Shown: one piece after another, positions 30,729 to 40,392 of the stretch
Numbering within the stretch: the first letter of the stretch is position 1
Layout of the letters: each line of letters opens with the position of its first letter
From: Bdellovibrionales bacterium
GTDB lineage: Bacteria; Bdellovibrionota; UBA1018; CAIMNF01
Direction: 5' to 3'
Length of the DNA stretch: 64,000 nt
Assembly (NCBI GenBank): GCA_947372355.1
Contig: CANBTI010000002.1
Location: 42,580 to 106,579 of the forward strand
The notes under the pieces: generated by a model
The model's input: only the letters and a program-made list of their open reading frames with translations
What the model was told of the DNA's origin: nothing
Databases searched by the model: none
Translations under genes and position numbers: made by a program

Positions 30729-31666
30729 GATTGACCTCCAACATTTGTTTCTTGAGTGGTGAGTGAGAGAAACACTTCCTCTAAGCTCAATTTTTCAGAT
30801 GAGAATTCTAGAACTCCCATTTTTTCATGTACCGCTACATCCACAATACGATCTCTGAGCTCTTCTTGATTGGGATTAATCTCAATGGATATTTTTCCAT
30901 TTTCATTGGTAACCGATTTTACCCCTGAAATAGATTGAATCGCTTGAATGCCACTTGAGTTCGAATTTTTAACTTGAAGTTGATAAACAAGACCATGTTT
31001 CATTCTTGAAGTGAGGCGTTCAATATTATCTTGAGCCACAATCTTACCTTTGTTGATCACGATGATGCGTTGACAAGTGGCAGTGACTTCTGGGAGAATG
31101 TGAGAACTTAAAATAACGGTGTGTGCTCCACCTAATGATTTGATCAATTCACGAATTTCAATAATTTGAACCGGATCTAAACCAACGGTTGGTTCATCTA
31201 AAATGAGAACTTTTGGATCATGCACTAGTGCTTGAGCTAAACCAACTCGTTGGCGATACCCTTTTGAAAGGTTGCCTATGATTCTTTTGCGAACATGGGT
31301 GAGGCCTGTTTTTTCCAACGATAGATCAATAGCGGCCTTTAAGTTTGCTTTAGTAACATCATGGAGTTGCGCCGCAAACTTTAAGTAATCTTCCACCACC
31401 ATATCGAAATATACGGGAGGATTTTCAGGAAGATATCCTACATTTCTTTTCACATCGATTGCTTGATCAAATACATCAAAGCCTGCAATTTTTGCGGTTC
31501 CGAAACTTGCCGGCATAAATCCGGTGAGAATTTTCATTGTGGTACTTTTCCCAGCACCGTTTGGCCCAAGAAATCCTACAATTTCCCCTTTATTAACCGT
31601 AAAAGTAAGATCTTCAATTGCCGTTCTTTGGCCATAGATTTTGGTGAGTCCTGATACTTCAATCAT
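30725..31666 (-). CDS. ABC transporter ATP-binding protein (GldA-like)
   Basis: Walker A GPNGAGKST, signature LSKGYRQRVGLAQAL, Walker B VLILDEPTVGLDP. Confidence 0.95.
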   Translation of the reverse strand: MIEVSGLTKIYGQRTAIEDLTFTVNKGEIVGFLGPNGAGKSTTMKILTGFMPASFGTAKIAGFDVFDQAIDVKRNVGYLPENPPVYFDMVVEDYLKFAAQLHDVTKANLKAAIDLSLEKTGLTHVRKRIIGNLSKGYRQRVGLAQALVHDPKVLILDEPTVGLDPVQIIEIRELIKSLGGAHTVILSSHILPEVTATCQRIIVINKGKIVAQDNIERLTSRMKHGLVYQLQVKNSNSSGIQAIQSISGVKSVTNENGKISIEINPNQEELRDRIVDVAVHEKMGVLEFSSEKLSLEEVFLSLTTQETNVGGQS

Positions 31667-31823
31667 CGAGGTTGCTCCTTTCTAAAAATCATTTAAAAAT
31701 TGGATGTTGATGAGTTCCTATTATTGCCTCAAAGAGTTAAAAGTCAAGGGTTCTCGGCACTTATGCGGTGCAAGAGTCTTGCGTGAGCGTTGGGATTGTG
31801 TCAGCCTAAATTACGGAGAAATT

Positions 31824-33512
31824 ATGAAATCTATACTTTTGTTTTTATTTGCAACCACGAGTGTTTTTGCTGCGTCCCCTTATTCTAAAAATGCAGGTGA
31901 TGTGTATGCCAAATTACCTGCTGCGAAAAAAGGCGGCACTGTTTTTACTCGATTATTGGGTAATCCGAAGGCGTTAAATCCCTTGCTCAGTGAAGATGTA
32001 GATTCAACCAATGTAGATCGTTATATTTTTGCCCGCCTTCTCGATCAAGATCGTGAAACTGGAGATTATTTTCCCATGATTGCTGAGAAGCTTGATGTTT
32101 CTAAAGATCATAAGGAAATGACTTTTACTCTACGTAAAACTGCTACATGGCAAGATGGATCGCCCATTACAGTGGATGATATTGAATTTACTTATCAAAA
32201 AATGTGGGATCAAAAAGTAGAGGCCGCTCCATTAAGGGCTTTCATGGGAGAATTTAAATTTGAAAAAATTGACCAGTACATCTTTAAACTTTCAGTGGCG
32301 ACACCAAATGTAAACACACTTCCAAATTTAATTGATAATTTCATTCCAATTCAGAAAAAACAATACGTTGGTGTTGTTGATTTTAATAAGGCGAAAGCAA
32401 TCATCGATCCTATTGGAAGTGGACCCTATAAATTAAAATCTTATTCTAGAGATCAAAAAGTAGAATTAGAAAGAGTAAAAGGTTGGTGGGGAGAATCACT
32501 TCCTCAGTACAAAAATTTGAATAATTTTGATGCTATTGTGTATCGAATTATCCCGGACACAGCTCTGGCTTACGAGAAATTCATGAAAGGCGAAATTGAT
32601 AATATCGAAATGAATGCAGAGATGTTTGGCACTCGCGTAAAGGGTTCAGATAAAGATAAATTTGGAAATGATTCTGAATCTGGAAAAGAAATCTGGGCTA
32701 AACACTTTCGCACTCAAGCCCCAGCGCAATGGACCTACATCGGCTGGAATTCAAAACGCCCGGTTTTTACGAGTAAAAAAACTCGTCAAGCACTTGCTCA
32801 ATTAATTGATTACGATCAAATTTCTGAAAAAGTTTATCATAATGAAGGTATTCGATGCATTTCTCCATTTGGTAGCGGAACGCCAAATACAGCTCCTGAT
32901 CAAAAATCAAAAGCTTTCAATCTAAATCCTAAAAAAGCTTTGGAACTATTAAAAGCGGATGGTTGGGCAGATTCCGATGGTGATAGTGTTTTAGATAAAA
33001 TGGTAGACGGTAAAAAAGTAAAATTCGAATTCACACTTCGCTATAATTCCGAAAATCCAATGCGTTCCAAAGTTGCTCAAATGGTGAAAGAGCAATTCAA
33101 AAAAGCAGGTATCATCGTCAATGTTCAAGCGATGGAATGGAATGCGTATGTGGCAGAAATTGATAACCGTAATTTTGATGCGATTGTGATGGGTTGGGGT
33201 AAAGGAAGTTTATACCCGGATGCAAATCAAATCTGGAGCTCAAAATCATATGAAAACAAAGGTTCAAATAGCACTGCTTACAACAATCCAAAAGTAGATG
33301 CCTTGATTGCTGATTCATTAAAAGAATTAGATGTTAAAAAACGATTTAAGATTATGCAGCAAATGGGCTCCCTCATTTATGATGATCAGCCTTATGCATT
33401 CATCGTTGAAATTCCAGGTTTCATTATGGGTTCTCATGCAAAGATTAAGGCAAAAAAATGGGCATTAAAATATGATGATGCCCCAGCTTTATGGCAGTAT
33501 TCTGCCGAATAA
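31824..33512 (+). CDS. peptide ABC transporter substrate-binding protein (OppA/DppA family)
   Basis: Signal peptide MKSILLFLFATTSVFAA; WQDGSPITVDDIEFTYQKM; SD ggaga just upstream of 31824. Confidence 0.9.
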   Translation: MKSILLFLFATTSVFAASPYSKNAGDVYAKLPAAKKGGTVFTRLLGNPKALNPLLSEDVDSTNVDRYIFARLLDQDRETGDYFPMIAEKLDVSKDHKEMTFTLRKTATWQDGSPITVDDIEFTYQKMWDQKVEAAPLRAFMGEFKFEKIDQYIFKLSVATPNVNTLPNLIDNFIPIQKKQYVGVVDFNKAKAIIDPIGSGPYKLKSYSRDQKVELERVKGWWGESLPQYKNLNNFDAIVYRIIPDTALAYEKFMKGEIDNIEMNAEMFGTRVKGSDKDKFGNDSESGKEIWAKHFRTQAPAQWTYIGWNSKRPVFTSKKTRQALAQLIDYDQISEKVYHNEGIRCISPFGSGTPNTAPDQKSKAFNLNPKKALELLKADGWADSDGDSVLDKMVDGKKVKFEFTLRYNSENPMRSKVAQMVKEQFKKAGIIVNVQAMEWNAYVAEIDNRNFDAIVMGWGKGSLYPDANQIWSSKSYENKGSNSTAYNNPKVDALIADSLKELDVKKRFKIMQQMGSLIYDDQPYAFIVEIPGFIMGSHAKIKAKKWALKYDDAPALWQYSAE

Positions 33513-33584
33513 ATCATTTTTTTGACGATTCATTGTACAACGACCCATATAGACTTCTCATCGTAATCGGGTAAACTGAAGGTT

Positions 33585-34610
33585 ATGCTGAGCTATCTCG
33601 TACGCCGTCTTTTAACGATGATTCCGATGTTCTTTTTGATGACGGCTGTTTACTTTGCAGTTCAAAATTATTTACCCGGCGGGCCAGTACAAGAAGTGTT
33701 GAGTAAAATTCAATACGGAGGTGGAGAAGGTTCGGGCCGTTCGATGAACGTGGAAGACATTGCAAAATTAAAAGCCGAACTTGAAAAACAATATGGATTA
33801 GATAAACCTGTTCCGGTTCGTTATTGGATTTGGCTTAAAAAAATCTCAGTTTTAGATTTTGGTGATTCAACTACCACGCGTGAACCTGCAATTAAAACTA
33901 TTGCTGAGCGAGTTCCTATTTCTATTGGCTTCGGAGTGCCTGGATTTTTTCTCACTTATTTTGTTTGTATTATTTTAGGAATGTTGAAGGCATTAAAAGA
34001 TGGAAATAAGCTCGATATCTTTAGCTCGGTAATTCTTTTTATTGCTTACAGTATTCCCCCATTGGTGGTTTCGGTAGTGTTTTTGCTCGTTTTTTGTACA
34101 GATCGGGTACTGCCAGGTGGGGCAGTTTTTCCGCTCGGTGGAGCGAGATCGGATAATTGGGATACTCTTACTTTTGCTCAGCAAGTAGTGGATTATTCTA
34201 AACATATGTTTTTGCCAGTAGCAGCTTCGCTCTTAGGTGGATTTACTTTTCTCACGATGCTCATGAAAAATTCTCTGCTCGATGTTTTAAGTAGTGATTT
34301 TATCAGAACTGCAAGAGCAAAAGGTTTGAGTGAATCCAGAGTGATTTTCAAGCATGCACTTCGAAATGCAATCCTTCCTTTGATGGTTGGCTTGGGTGGA
34401 TTTTTATCGGCATTCGTAGCGGGATCCATCGTGATTGAATCAGTATTTGGATTACCGGGAATGGGTCGCTTGATGATTGAGAGCCTGAACTCTCGAGATT
34501 ACAATGTTCTTATGGGAGTGGCAGTGATTCAATCAGGTGTAGTGATGTTTGGTCAGTTGATCAGTGATATTGCCTATGTAGTGGTTGATCCGAGGATTGA
34601 TTTCAAATGA
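33585..34610 (+). CDS. oligopeptide ABC transporter permease (OppB/YejB-like)
   Basis: MLSYLVRRLLTMIPMFFLMTAVYFAVQNYLPGGPV; TARAKGLSESRVIFKHALRNAILPLMVGL. Confidence 0.92.
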   Translation: MLSYLVRRLLTMIPMFFLMTAVYFAVQNYLPGGPVQEVLSKIQYGGGEGSGRSMNVEDIAKLKAELEKQYGLDKPVPVRYWIWLKKISVLDFGDSTTTREPAIKTIAERVPISIGFGVPGFFLTYFVCIILGMLKALKDGNKLDIFSSVILFIAYSIPPLVVSVVFLLVFCTDRVLPGGAVFPLGGARSDNWDTLTFAQQVVDYSKHMFLPVAASLLGGFTFLTMLMKNSLLDVLSSDFIRTARAKGLSESRVIFKHALRNAILPLMVGLGGFLSAFVAGSIVIESVFGLPGMGRLMIESLNSRDYNVLMGVAVIQSGVVMFGQLISDIAYVVVDPRIDFK

Positions 34611-35644
34611 ATATTTTCTCAAAATTTACATCAAGGATGAGTCCCATTACTAAGCGTCGTTGGAATGGTTTTTTTAGACAAAAACGTGCTTGGATTGGAT
34701 TGTTAGGTTTCATCAGCATCTTGTTTTTTTCGATGACCGCAGAAATTTGGTCTAATAGTAAACCTTTAATTTTAAAACGTGAAGGCCACTGGTATTTTCC
34801 AGCGCTCATTTCTTACCCCGCAACTGATTTTGGGATTACCGATTCTTTCGTTGTGGATTATCGTGAAATGGCGAAAAAAGAAAAAGAAGAAGGTAAGTCT
34901 ACCTGGGCACTTTTTCCCGTGAATCAATGGGATCCACTGGAGCAATCGCCAGATGTGATGTCTCCACCTTCAAAAACTCATTGGATCGGAACTGATTCTT
35001 TGGGAAGGGATGTAACCGCGCGTTTGCTCTATGGTCTGAGAGTTTCTCTATCTTATGGACTCATGTTTTGGGCGATGTGTTTTTTAATTGGTGTCACGAT
35101 TGGCTCAATTCAGGGATATTTTGCAGGAAACGTAGATTTTTTCACTGAACGTGTGAAAGAGTTGATCGAAATTTTACCATTTTTATCGGTCGTAATTTTA
35201 GTGAACGGCCTCATGAAATCAGATTCATTTTGGATCACACTAGGAGTGGTCGTAGCATTTTCTTGGTCGGGCGTGGCTTCTCAATTGCGTGCGCAATTTT
35301 TAAGTCTCAGAAAATTAGAGTTTTGCGATGCTGCTCGAGCTGCAGGTGCGGGACACGCGCGAATTATTTTTAAACACATTTTACCCAATAGTCTTACCCC
35401 GATTTTAACACTCACTCCGTTTACAGTTTCGGGCGGAATTGCAACACTCGCTGTTTTAGATTATTTGGGATTTGGTTTATCTCCTCCCACACCATCATTG
35501 GGAGAATTGTTACAACAAGGACGCACTTATATTCAAAATGCAGTTTGGTTGTTGATCACGCCAACGGTTGCACTTTCCTGGATGCTCATTTCTATTAATT
35601 TAATTGGTGAATCTTTGAGAGAAGCGTTTGATCCTCGGAAATAA
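34607..35644 (+). CDS. oligopeptide ABC transporter permease (OppC/YejE-like)
   Basis: WIGTDSLGRDVTARLLYGLRVSL; DAARAAGAGHARIIFKHILPNSLTPIL. Confidence 0.92.
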   Translation: MNIFSKFTSRMSPITKRRWNGFFRQKRAWIGLLGFISILFFSMTAEIWSNSKPLILKREGHWYFPALISYPATDFGITDSFVVDYREMAKKEKEEGKSTWALFPVNQWDPLEQSPDVMSPPSKTHWIGTDSLGRDVTARLLYGLRVSLSYGLMFWAMCFLIGVTIGSIQGYFAGNVDFFTERVKELIEILPFLSVVILVNGLMKSDSFWITLGVVVAFSWSGVASQLRAQFLSLRKLEFCDAARAAGAGHARIIFKHILPNSLTPILTLTPFTVSGGIATLAVLDYLGFGLSPPTPSLGELLQQGRTYIQNAVWLLITPTVALSWMLISINLIGESLREAFDPRK

Positions 35645-35651
35645 CTAAAAG

Positions 35652-36545
35652 TTAATTTTTAAAAATTGGATCAGTGGGAGTGGGTACATCGCGAGTATCA
35701 AATTCTATACCGGCACTATTATTTGAAAAAACAGCCTTTGATGCCCATGGGTAGCTTTTGGAAGGACCATTCATCAGGATATTGTAATTGAGATCTTGGA
35801 TCCAATAATGAGTTTTTTCTGGATCCCAAAAGAGTGCTTTTAATCCGGCGGTTTCATCCGTAGACCAAGGTTTTCCAACCGCGAAAAGAATTTTAAAAAT
35901 GCTCACATGATTTCCAGTGAGAGGACCACCTATATATTTCCATGGAATAATATAGCTACTCATCCATTGATCTTCAAACTCGGGGATTTGTAATCCAGAT
36001 AATTCAAGAAAACTTGCTGCAAAGGCAGTGCATCCGGCACCCTCGCGGTATAAAGGACGAGCATTTAATCCCGCGTAGATTTGATCGTAATGATTTTGCT
36101 TAAACTCTTCGATGTACTGAGTGAGGCGAGCACAAGTGGATTCGGAAATTTGAAAACGAATGAAACTGCTTCTTCCAGTTGCTTGCATTTCTTCGATGTC
36201 TGCTTTGGTTTCTTCAGGATCATCGAGTTTTCCATTGAATGTTTTAAAGAGAACTCCTAAGCCGTAACCTTCTTTTAAAATATTTTTGCGTTCTTCTTCA
36301 TTACCAACAGAAGTCATTCCGGTGAATAAAGTGTTACTTCCACAAGTGAGCTCTTCGTAAACGTGGCCGATTTCATGGCGATCGCCGCCAGGAACTCTGG
36401 CAATTTGGTTGATCACTACAGAAAGCGCAAGATGACGTGGATTTTTCCAGTTCACACCTTTAGGCGATGGAATGTAGTGGAGGGTTAGTGAATCAGCGTG
36501 AGCGTGCTGAATCAAAAATCCAAATATGAGTACAAAAAGGTTCAT
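35652..36545 (-). CDS. hypothetical secreted protein
   Basis: Signal-like N-terminus ending HAHA; HEIGHVYEEL; no confident family. Confidence 0.55.
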   Translation of the reverse strand: MNLFVLIFGFLIQHAHADSLTLHYIPSPKGVNWKNPRHLALSVVINQIARVPGGDRHEIGHVYEELTCGSNTLFTGMTSVGNEEERKNILKEGYGLGVLFKTFNGKLDDPEETKADIEEMQATGRSSFIRFQISESTCARLTQYIEEFKQNHYDQIYAGLNARPLYREGAGCTAFAASFLELSGLQIPEFEDQWMSSYIIPWKYIGGPLTGNHVSIFKILFAVGKPWSTDETAGLKALFWDPEKTHYWIQDLNYNILMNGPSKSYPWASKAVFSNNSAGIEFDTRDVPTPTDPIFKN

Positions 36546-36608
36546 AGTGCGGTTACCAAAATTAATAAAATAAACTTACCCCATAAATTCTGAATCAGTT
36601 TAATTATT

Positions 36609-38657
36609 TTAACGGGTATCTAGGAGAAGCTTCTTACCCAGTTGTTCCGTTGGTGGTTCAACGATGCTACGTGTGCGGTTTTTCTGTTGTGAAGAAGTGT
36701 TAAATTTAATTTTGTTTCCAGCAGGAGCGCGCGTGTCGCCGCTTCCGTAATTCTTTTTCACACCACCCACAATATTTGCACGACGTTTTTCTCGTTCATA
36801 TTCTCTTAAGATTTCACGATGTTCTGGTTTGTGTGGTTGCAGTAGTGCTTGCTGAATTTTACGATCTTTCCAATCTTTAGCCACATAAAGAGGCTTCATT
36901 CCCATTGGATTTAATCCCGTCCAGTACATTGCAGTCGCTAATGTCATCGGAGTGGGGATGAAAGCTTGCACTTGTTGGAGGTTCCAACCCTGAGCGCTCA
37001 TGTAGTCATAAACCTGTTCCATTTTTTCATGCGTAGTGCCAGGAAAGCCTGAAATGAAATAAGGAACCACATATTGTTCTTTACCCGCATCTTCAGAAAT
37101 TTCTTTGAAGTAATTCACGAACTCATCGAAATTTTTTAATCCTGGTTTTTTCATGAGGTGTAGAACTTCATCGTCCATGTGTTCTGGAGCCACTTTTAAG
37201 TGTCCACCTACATGATGCGTGATGAGCTCGCGTAAATACTCATGACCAGATTGTTTATCTGAAAGTGCAAGATCATAACGAAGGCCTGAGGCAATGTGAA
37301 TTTTTCTGATGCCAGGAATTTTTTTCGCGCGTTTTAATAAATCAACCTGAGGCGCATGATTGTGTTGTAATTGCGGACAAACTTTTGGATGTACGCAAGA
37401 AAGCTTACGACACTTACTTTGAATCTCTGGGCTCTTGCAACTTGTTTGATACATGTTGGCTGTTGGTCCACCGATATCGGAAACAATACCTTTGAAGCCA
37501 GGAACTTTATTGAGTGCTTCAACTTCTTTTAAAACGCTATCAGTAGAGCGGGATTGAACCACACGGCCTTGATGAAGAGTGATCGCACAAAATGAACAAC
37601 CACCGTAACAACCACGAAGTGAGTTTACTGAAAAACGAATCATGTCGGCAGCAGGAATTCTGTTTTTGTAAGATGGATGTTGTTCTTTGGTGAATGGCAT
37701 TTCATACACGGCATCGAGTTGCTCGGTAGAAAGTGGAAGTGCAGGAGGATTCACCACTACTGCTTTATTACCGGTGTATTGAACCATTCGCTTACCGTTA
37801 AATGGAGAAGCCTCATACTCAATGAAGTAGCTCATCTTCGCGAATTTTTTCTTATCGTCACGCACTTCTTCAAAACTTGGGATGGTTAAGCGCGGCTGAA
37901 TTTCACGTGCGTGATCTTTGCCTGCAAGGTAGGCAATCCCGCGTTGAGTTTTAATATAATCGAGAGCTTTTTGAGTGGCAGGGTGACCAAGGGTTACGGG
38001 TCCGCCGATTTCTTGTTCTGCTAATTTAAATTGTTCCACCATCATATCGGTAGTGCGTTCGCCCATTCCGAATACAATAAATTCCGCATTCAACTCAGAT
38101 AAAATGGAAGGACGAATTCTGTTCTGCCAATAATCGTAATGCGCTAAACGACGAAGAGAAACTTCCACACCTCCCACTACAATGGGAGTATCAGGAAAAG
38201 CTTTGCGAGCGAGATCGGAATAAACGATAGAAGCGTAATCGGGGCGATGTCCGCCCATTCCGCCTTCAGCATACATATCATCCGAACGTTTCTTTTTGTT
38301 TGCAGTGTAGTTGTTAATCATCGAATCAACGGTACCGCTTGAAACTCCCACAAATAAACGCGGACGACCCATGCGCATGAAATCTTGGTGATCGCCATCT
38401 TTCCATTTTGGTTGAGAAATGATTCCCACGCGCATTCCTAATTTTTCTAAAAATCTTCCCAAACATGGAATTCCGAAAGTGGGATGATCCACATATGCAT
38501 CACCCGAGATTAATAAAACATCGAGTTCATCCCAACCGAGCCACTCCATTTCTTTCCTAGTCGTAGGAAGAAACTTTTTGCAGGTTTCGCGATACACGAT
38601 TTCATTGGTGATCGGAGTGCTATGCGCTGGTTTTGGTTGCGGTTTTTGTGGTTTCAT
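36609..38657 (-). CDS. YgiQ-family radical SAM protein (UPF0313)
   Basis: CYGGCSFCAITLHQGR CxxxCxxC; GDAYVDHPTFG; start reset to MKPQKPQ. Confidence 0.93.
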   Translation of the reverse strand: MKPQKPQPKPAHSTPITNEIVYRETCKKFLPTTRKEMEWLGWDELDVLLISGDAYVDHPTFGIPCLGRFLEKLGMRVGIISQPKWKDGDHQDFMRMGRPRLFVGVSSGTVDSMINNYTANKKKRSDDMYAEGGMGGHRPDYASIVYSDLARKAFPDTPIVVGGVEVSLRRLAHYDYWQNRIRPSILSELNAEFIVFGMGERTTDMMVEQFKLAEQEIGGPVTLGHPATQKALDYIKTQRGIAYLAGKDHAREIQPRLTIPSFEEVRDDKKKFAKMSYFIEYEASPFNGKRMVQYTGNKAVVVNPPALPLSTEQLDAVYEMPFTKEQHPSYKNRIPAADMIRFSVNSLRGCYGGCSFCAITLHQGRVVQSRSTDSVLKEVEALNKVPGFKGIVSDIGGPTANMYQTSCKSPEIQSKCRKLSCVHPKVCPQLQHNHAPQVDLLKRAKKIPGIRKIHIASGLRYDLALSDKQSGHEYLRELITHHVGGHLKVAPEHMDDEVLHLMKKPGLKNFDEFVNYFKEISEDAGKEQYVVPYFISGFPGTTHEKMEQVYDYMSAQGWNLQQVQAFIPTPMTLATAMYWTGLNPMGMKPLYVAKDWKDRKIQQALLQPHKPEHREILREYEREKRRANIVGGVKKNYGSGDTRAPAGNKIKFNTSSQQKNRTRSIVEPPTEQLGKKLLLDTR

Positions 38658-38721
38658 TGTTCGTGGTTTATAACAGAAATGCGGCAATGCAGCAAATTTA
38701 ATATTGTGATAAGAATAAAGA

Positions 38722-39873
38722 ATGAGTAAAAAAGTGAATACACCCAAAATAAGACAACTTATTGAAATTATTGAGTTAAGAATGCCAACAGCCTGCGCTG
38801 AATCTTGGGATTCAGTAGGGTTGATCTGTGGCAGTGCCGATCAAAACTTAAAAGGGGTCATGATTGGTGTCGATTTAACGGAGTCCCTTTTCGATGCGGC
38901 CTTAAAAAAGAAGGCAAATCTGATTGTGATTCATCATCCGCCACTTTTTCCAAAAGGTCGTGGAATCACTAAACTGGTAAAGGGCCGAGATTCAGATTTG
39001 AACACGATCCTTCTCAAGGCTTATGAAAAAAATATCTGCGTGTATGTAGCTCACACTAATTTTGATCGATGCGCACTGGATGGAATGATTGCTCTGGCAG
39101 ATGATTTGGGTGCGGTAGCGAAAGCACGAGTTTGGGAAACTCCAACAGATGGCGAAACTTTACTTAAAAAATTGGTAACCTTCATTCCTGCTACTCATTA
39201 CGAAGTGGTTCGCGATGCGCTTTATGAAGTAGGTTGTGGTCATATTGGAAATTATGATTCTTGTGGATTTGCAGCATCTGGATTTGGAAACTTCCGCGCA
39301 CTTCAAGGATCAGCGCCGTTTATTGGAAAAGTTGGAACACTAGAACAAGTAGAAGAAGTGAGATTTGAAACCATTTTTGTCAGTGGAATGGAATCAGTCG
39401 TGATTGATACATTAAGACATGTTCATCCTTATGAAGAAGTCGCTTATGATATTTATGCCGTAGAGCAATTGCCATTGATCAAGGGGATGATCTGGGGACT
39501 AGGTTACGGATTTGTTGCCGAATTAAAAAAACCAATGAAATACGCTGAATTTGTTAAAAAAGTGAAAAATGTTTTTAAGGTAAAATCTTTTCTCACCCAT
39601 CAACAAGAACCAAAGATGGTTAGAAAAATTGCTTTCACCCCAGGCAAGGGTTCTTCATTTATCAAATCAGTGAGTCAGCATCAAGTGGATGTGTATATCA
39701 CTGGTGAGGTTGGCTATCATGGTTCATTGGAAGCCGCTCGTAATGGAGTAAATGTGATGGAGCTTGGTCACCGTGAAAGTGAACACTACTTTTTAAAGAC
39801 AATCGCTCATTGGTGTAAAGAATGGGATCTCCCTCACTTTGCACTGGATGAACGAACTCAAAAAATTATTTAG
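38722..39873 (+). CDS. NIF3-like dinuclear metal center protein
   Basis: ESWDSVGLICG; VIHHPPLFPKG; AHTNFD; ELGHRESEHY. Confidence 0.92.
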   Translation: MSKKVNTPKIRQLIEIIELRMPTACAESWDSVGLICGSADQNLKGVMIGVDLTESLFDAALKKKANLIVIHHPPLFPKGRGITKLVKGRDSDLNTILLKAYEKNICVYVAHTNFDRCALDGMIALADDLGAVAKARVWETPTDGETLLKKLVTFIPATHYEVVRDALYEVGCGHIGNYDSCGFAASGFGNFRALQGSAPFIGKVGTLEQVEEVRFETIFVSGMESVVIDTLRHVHPYEEVAYDIYAVEQLPLIKGMIWGLGYGFVAELKKPMKYAEFVKKVKNVFKVKSFLTHQQEPKMVRKIAFTPGKGSSFIKSVSQHQVDVYITGEVGYHGSLEAARNGVNVMELGHRESEHYFLKTIAHWCKEWDLPHFALDERTQKII

Positions 39874-39878
39874 TTTCA

Positions 39879-40367
39879 TCAAAGATTGAGATGCCCCTCA
39901 CTTTGTGGAATGGCATTAATGATTAATTTTTTAATCTCAGCATCTGAACCTTGTAGAAATTCTCGTTTGATTTCATGGGTGATGAAACCAATCGTATTTG
40001 GCTTAAGGGCGCTTCTGAGTAAGCCTAAAAAGCGTGGACCTGCAACAAGTACTAATTGCTCATACTTCTTTTCTGTTGCTGCACGCTCTAAGTAGTCTGC
40101 AATTCTTTTTGCAAAAAGTTTTGCTAGATGTTCATGTTTAGATTCTTTGGGTTCAAGTCCATGCCTGATGGTGTTACCTGCGGAGCTACCGATGCGCCCC
40201 TCTCTATCTGAAACCAACTCACTTTCCATTTTTTTACCTTCTTTATTTTCCAATCGTTCAATAAAGAAAAAAGGCTTATTTTTTTTATCAGCATAAATTA
40301 CCGATTCAACTCGATTCGCAAGTACAAACCATGTGACAGGGCGATAAGAGGAAATTTTATTATTCAT
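39879..40367 (-). CDS. host attachment protein (baeRF-like, 'protein required for attachment to host cells')
   Basis: WFVLANRVESVIYADKK; RHEHLAKLFAKRIADYLERAATEKKYEQLVLVAGPRFLGLLRSAL. Confidence 0.8.
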   Translation of the reverse strand: MNNKISSYRPVTWFVLANRVESVIYADKKNKPFFFIERLENKEGKKMESELVSDREGRIGSSAGNTIRHGLEPKESKHEHLAKLFAKRIADYLERAATEKKYEQLVLVAGPRFLGLLRSALKPNTIGFITHEIKREFLQGSDAEIKKLIINAIPQSEGHLNL

Positions 40368-40392
40368 ATAGTTCTCATTTCAATTGATAGAT

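Noticed and set aside
31741-31823. Small hairpins (gcaag-agt-cttgc) in the 5' region of the OppA gene as a riboswitch
   Set aside because: Stems are only 4-5 bp with no larger architecture; insufficient support.
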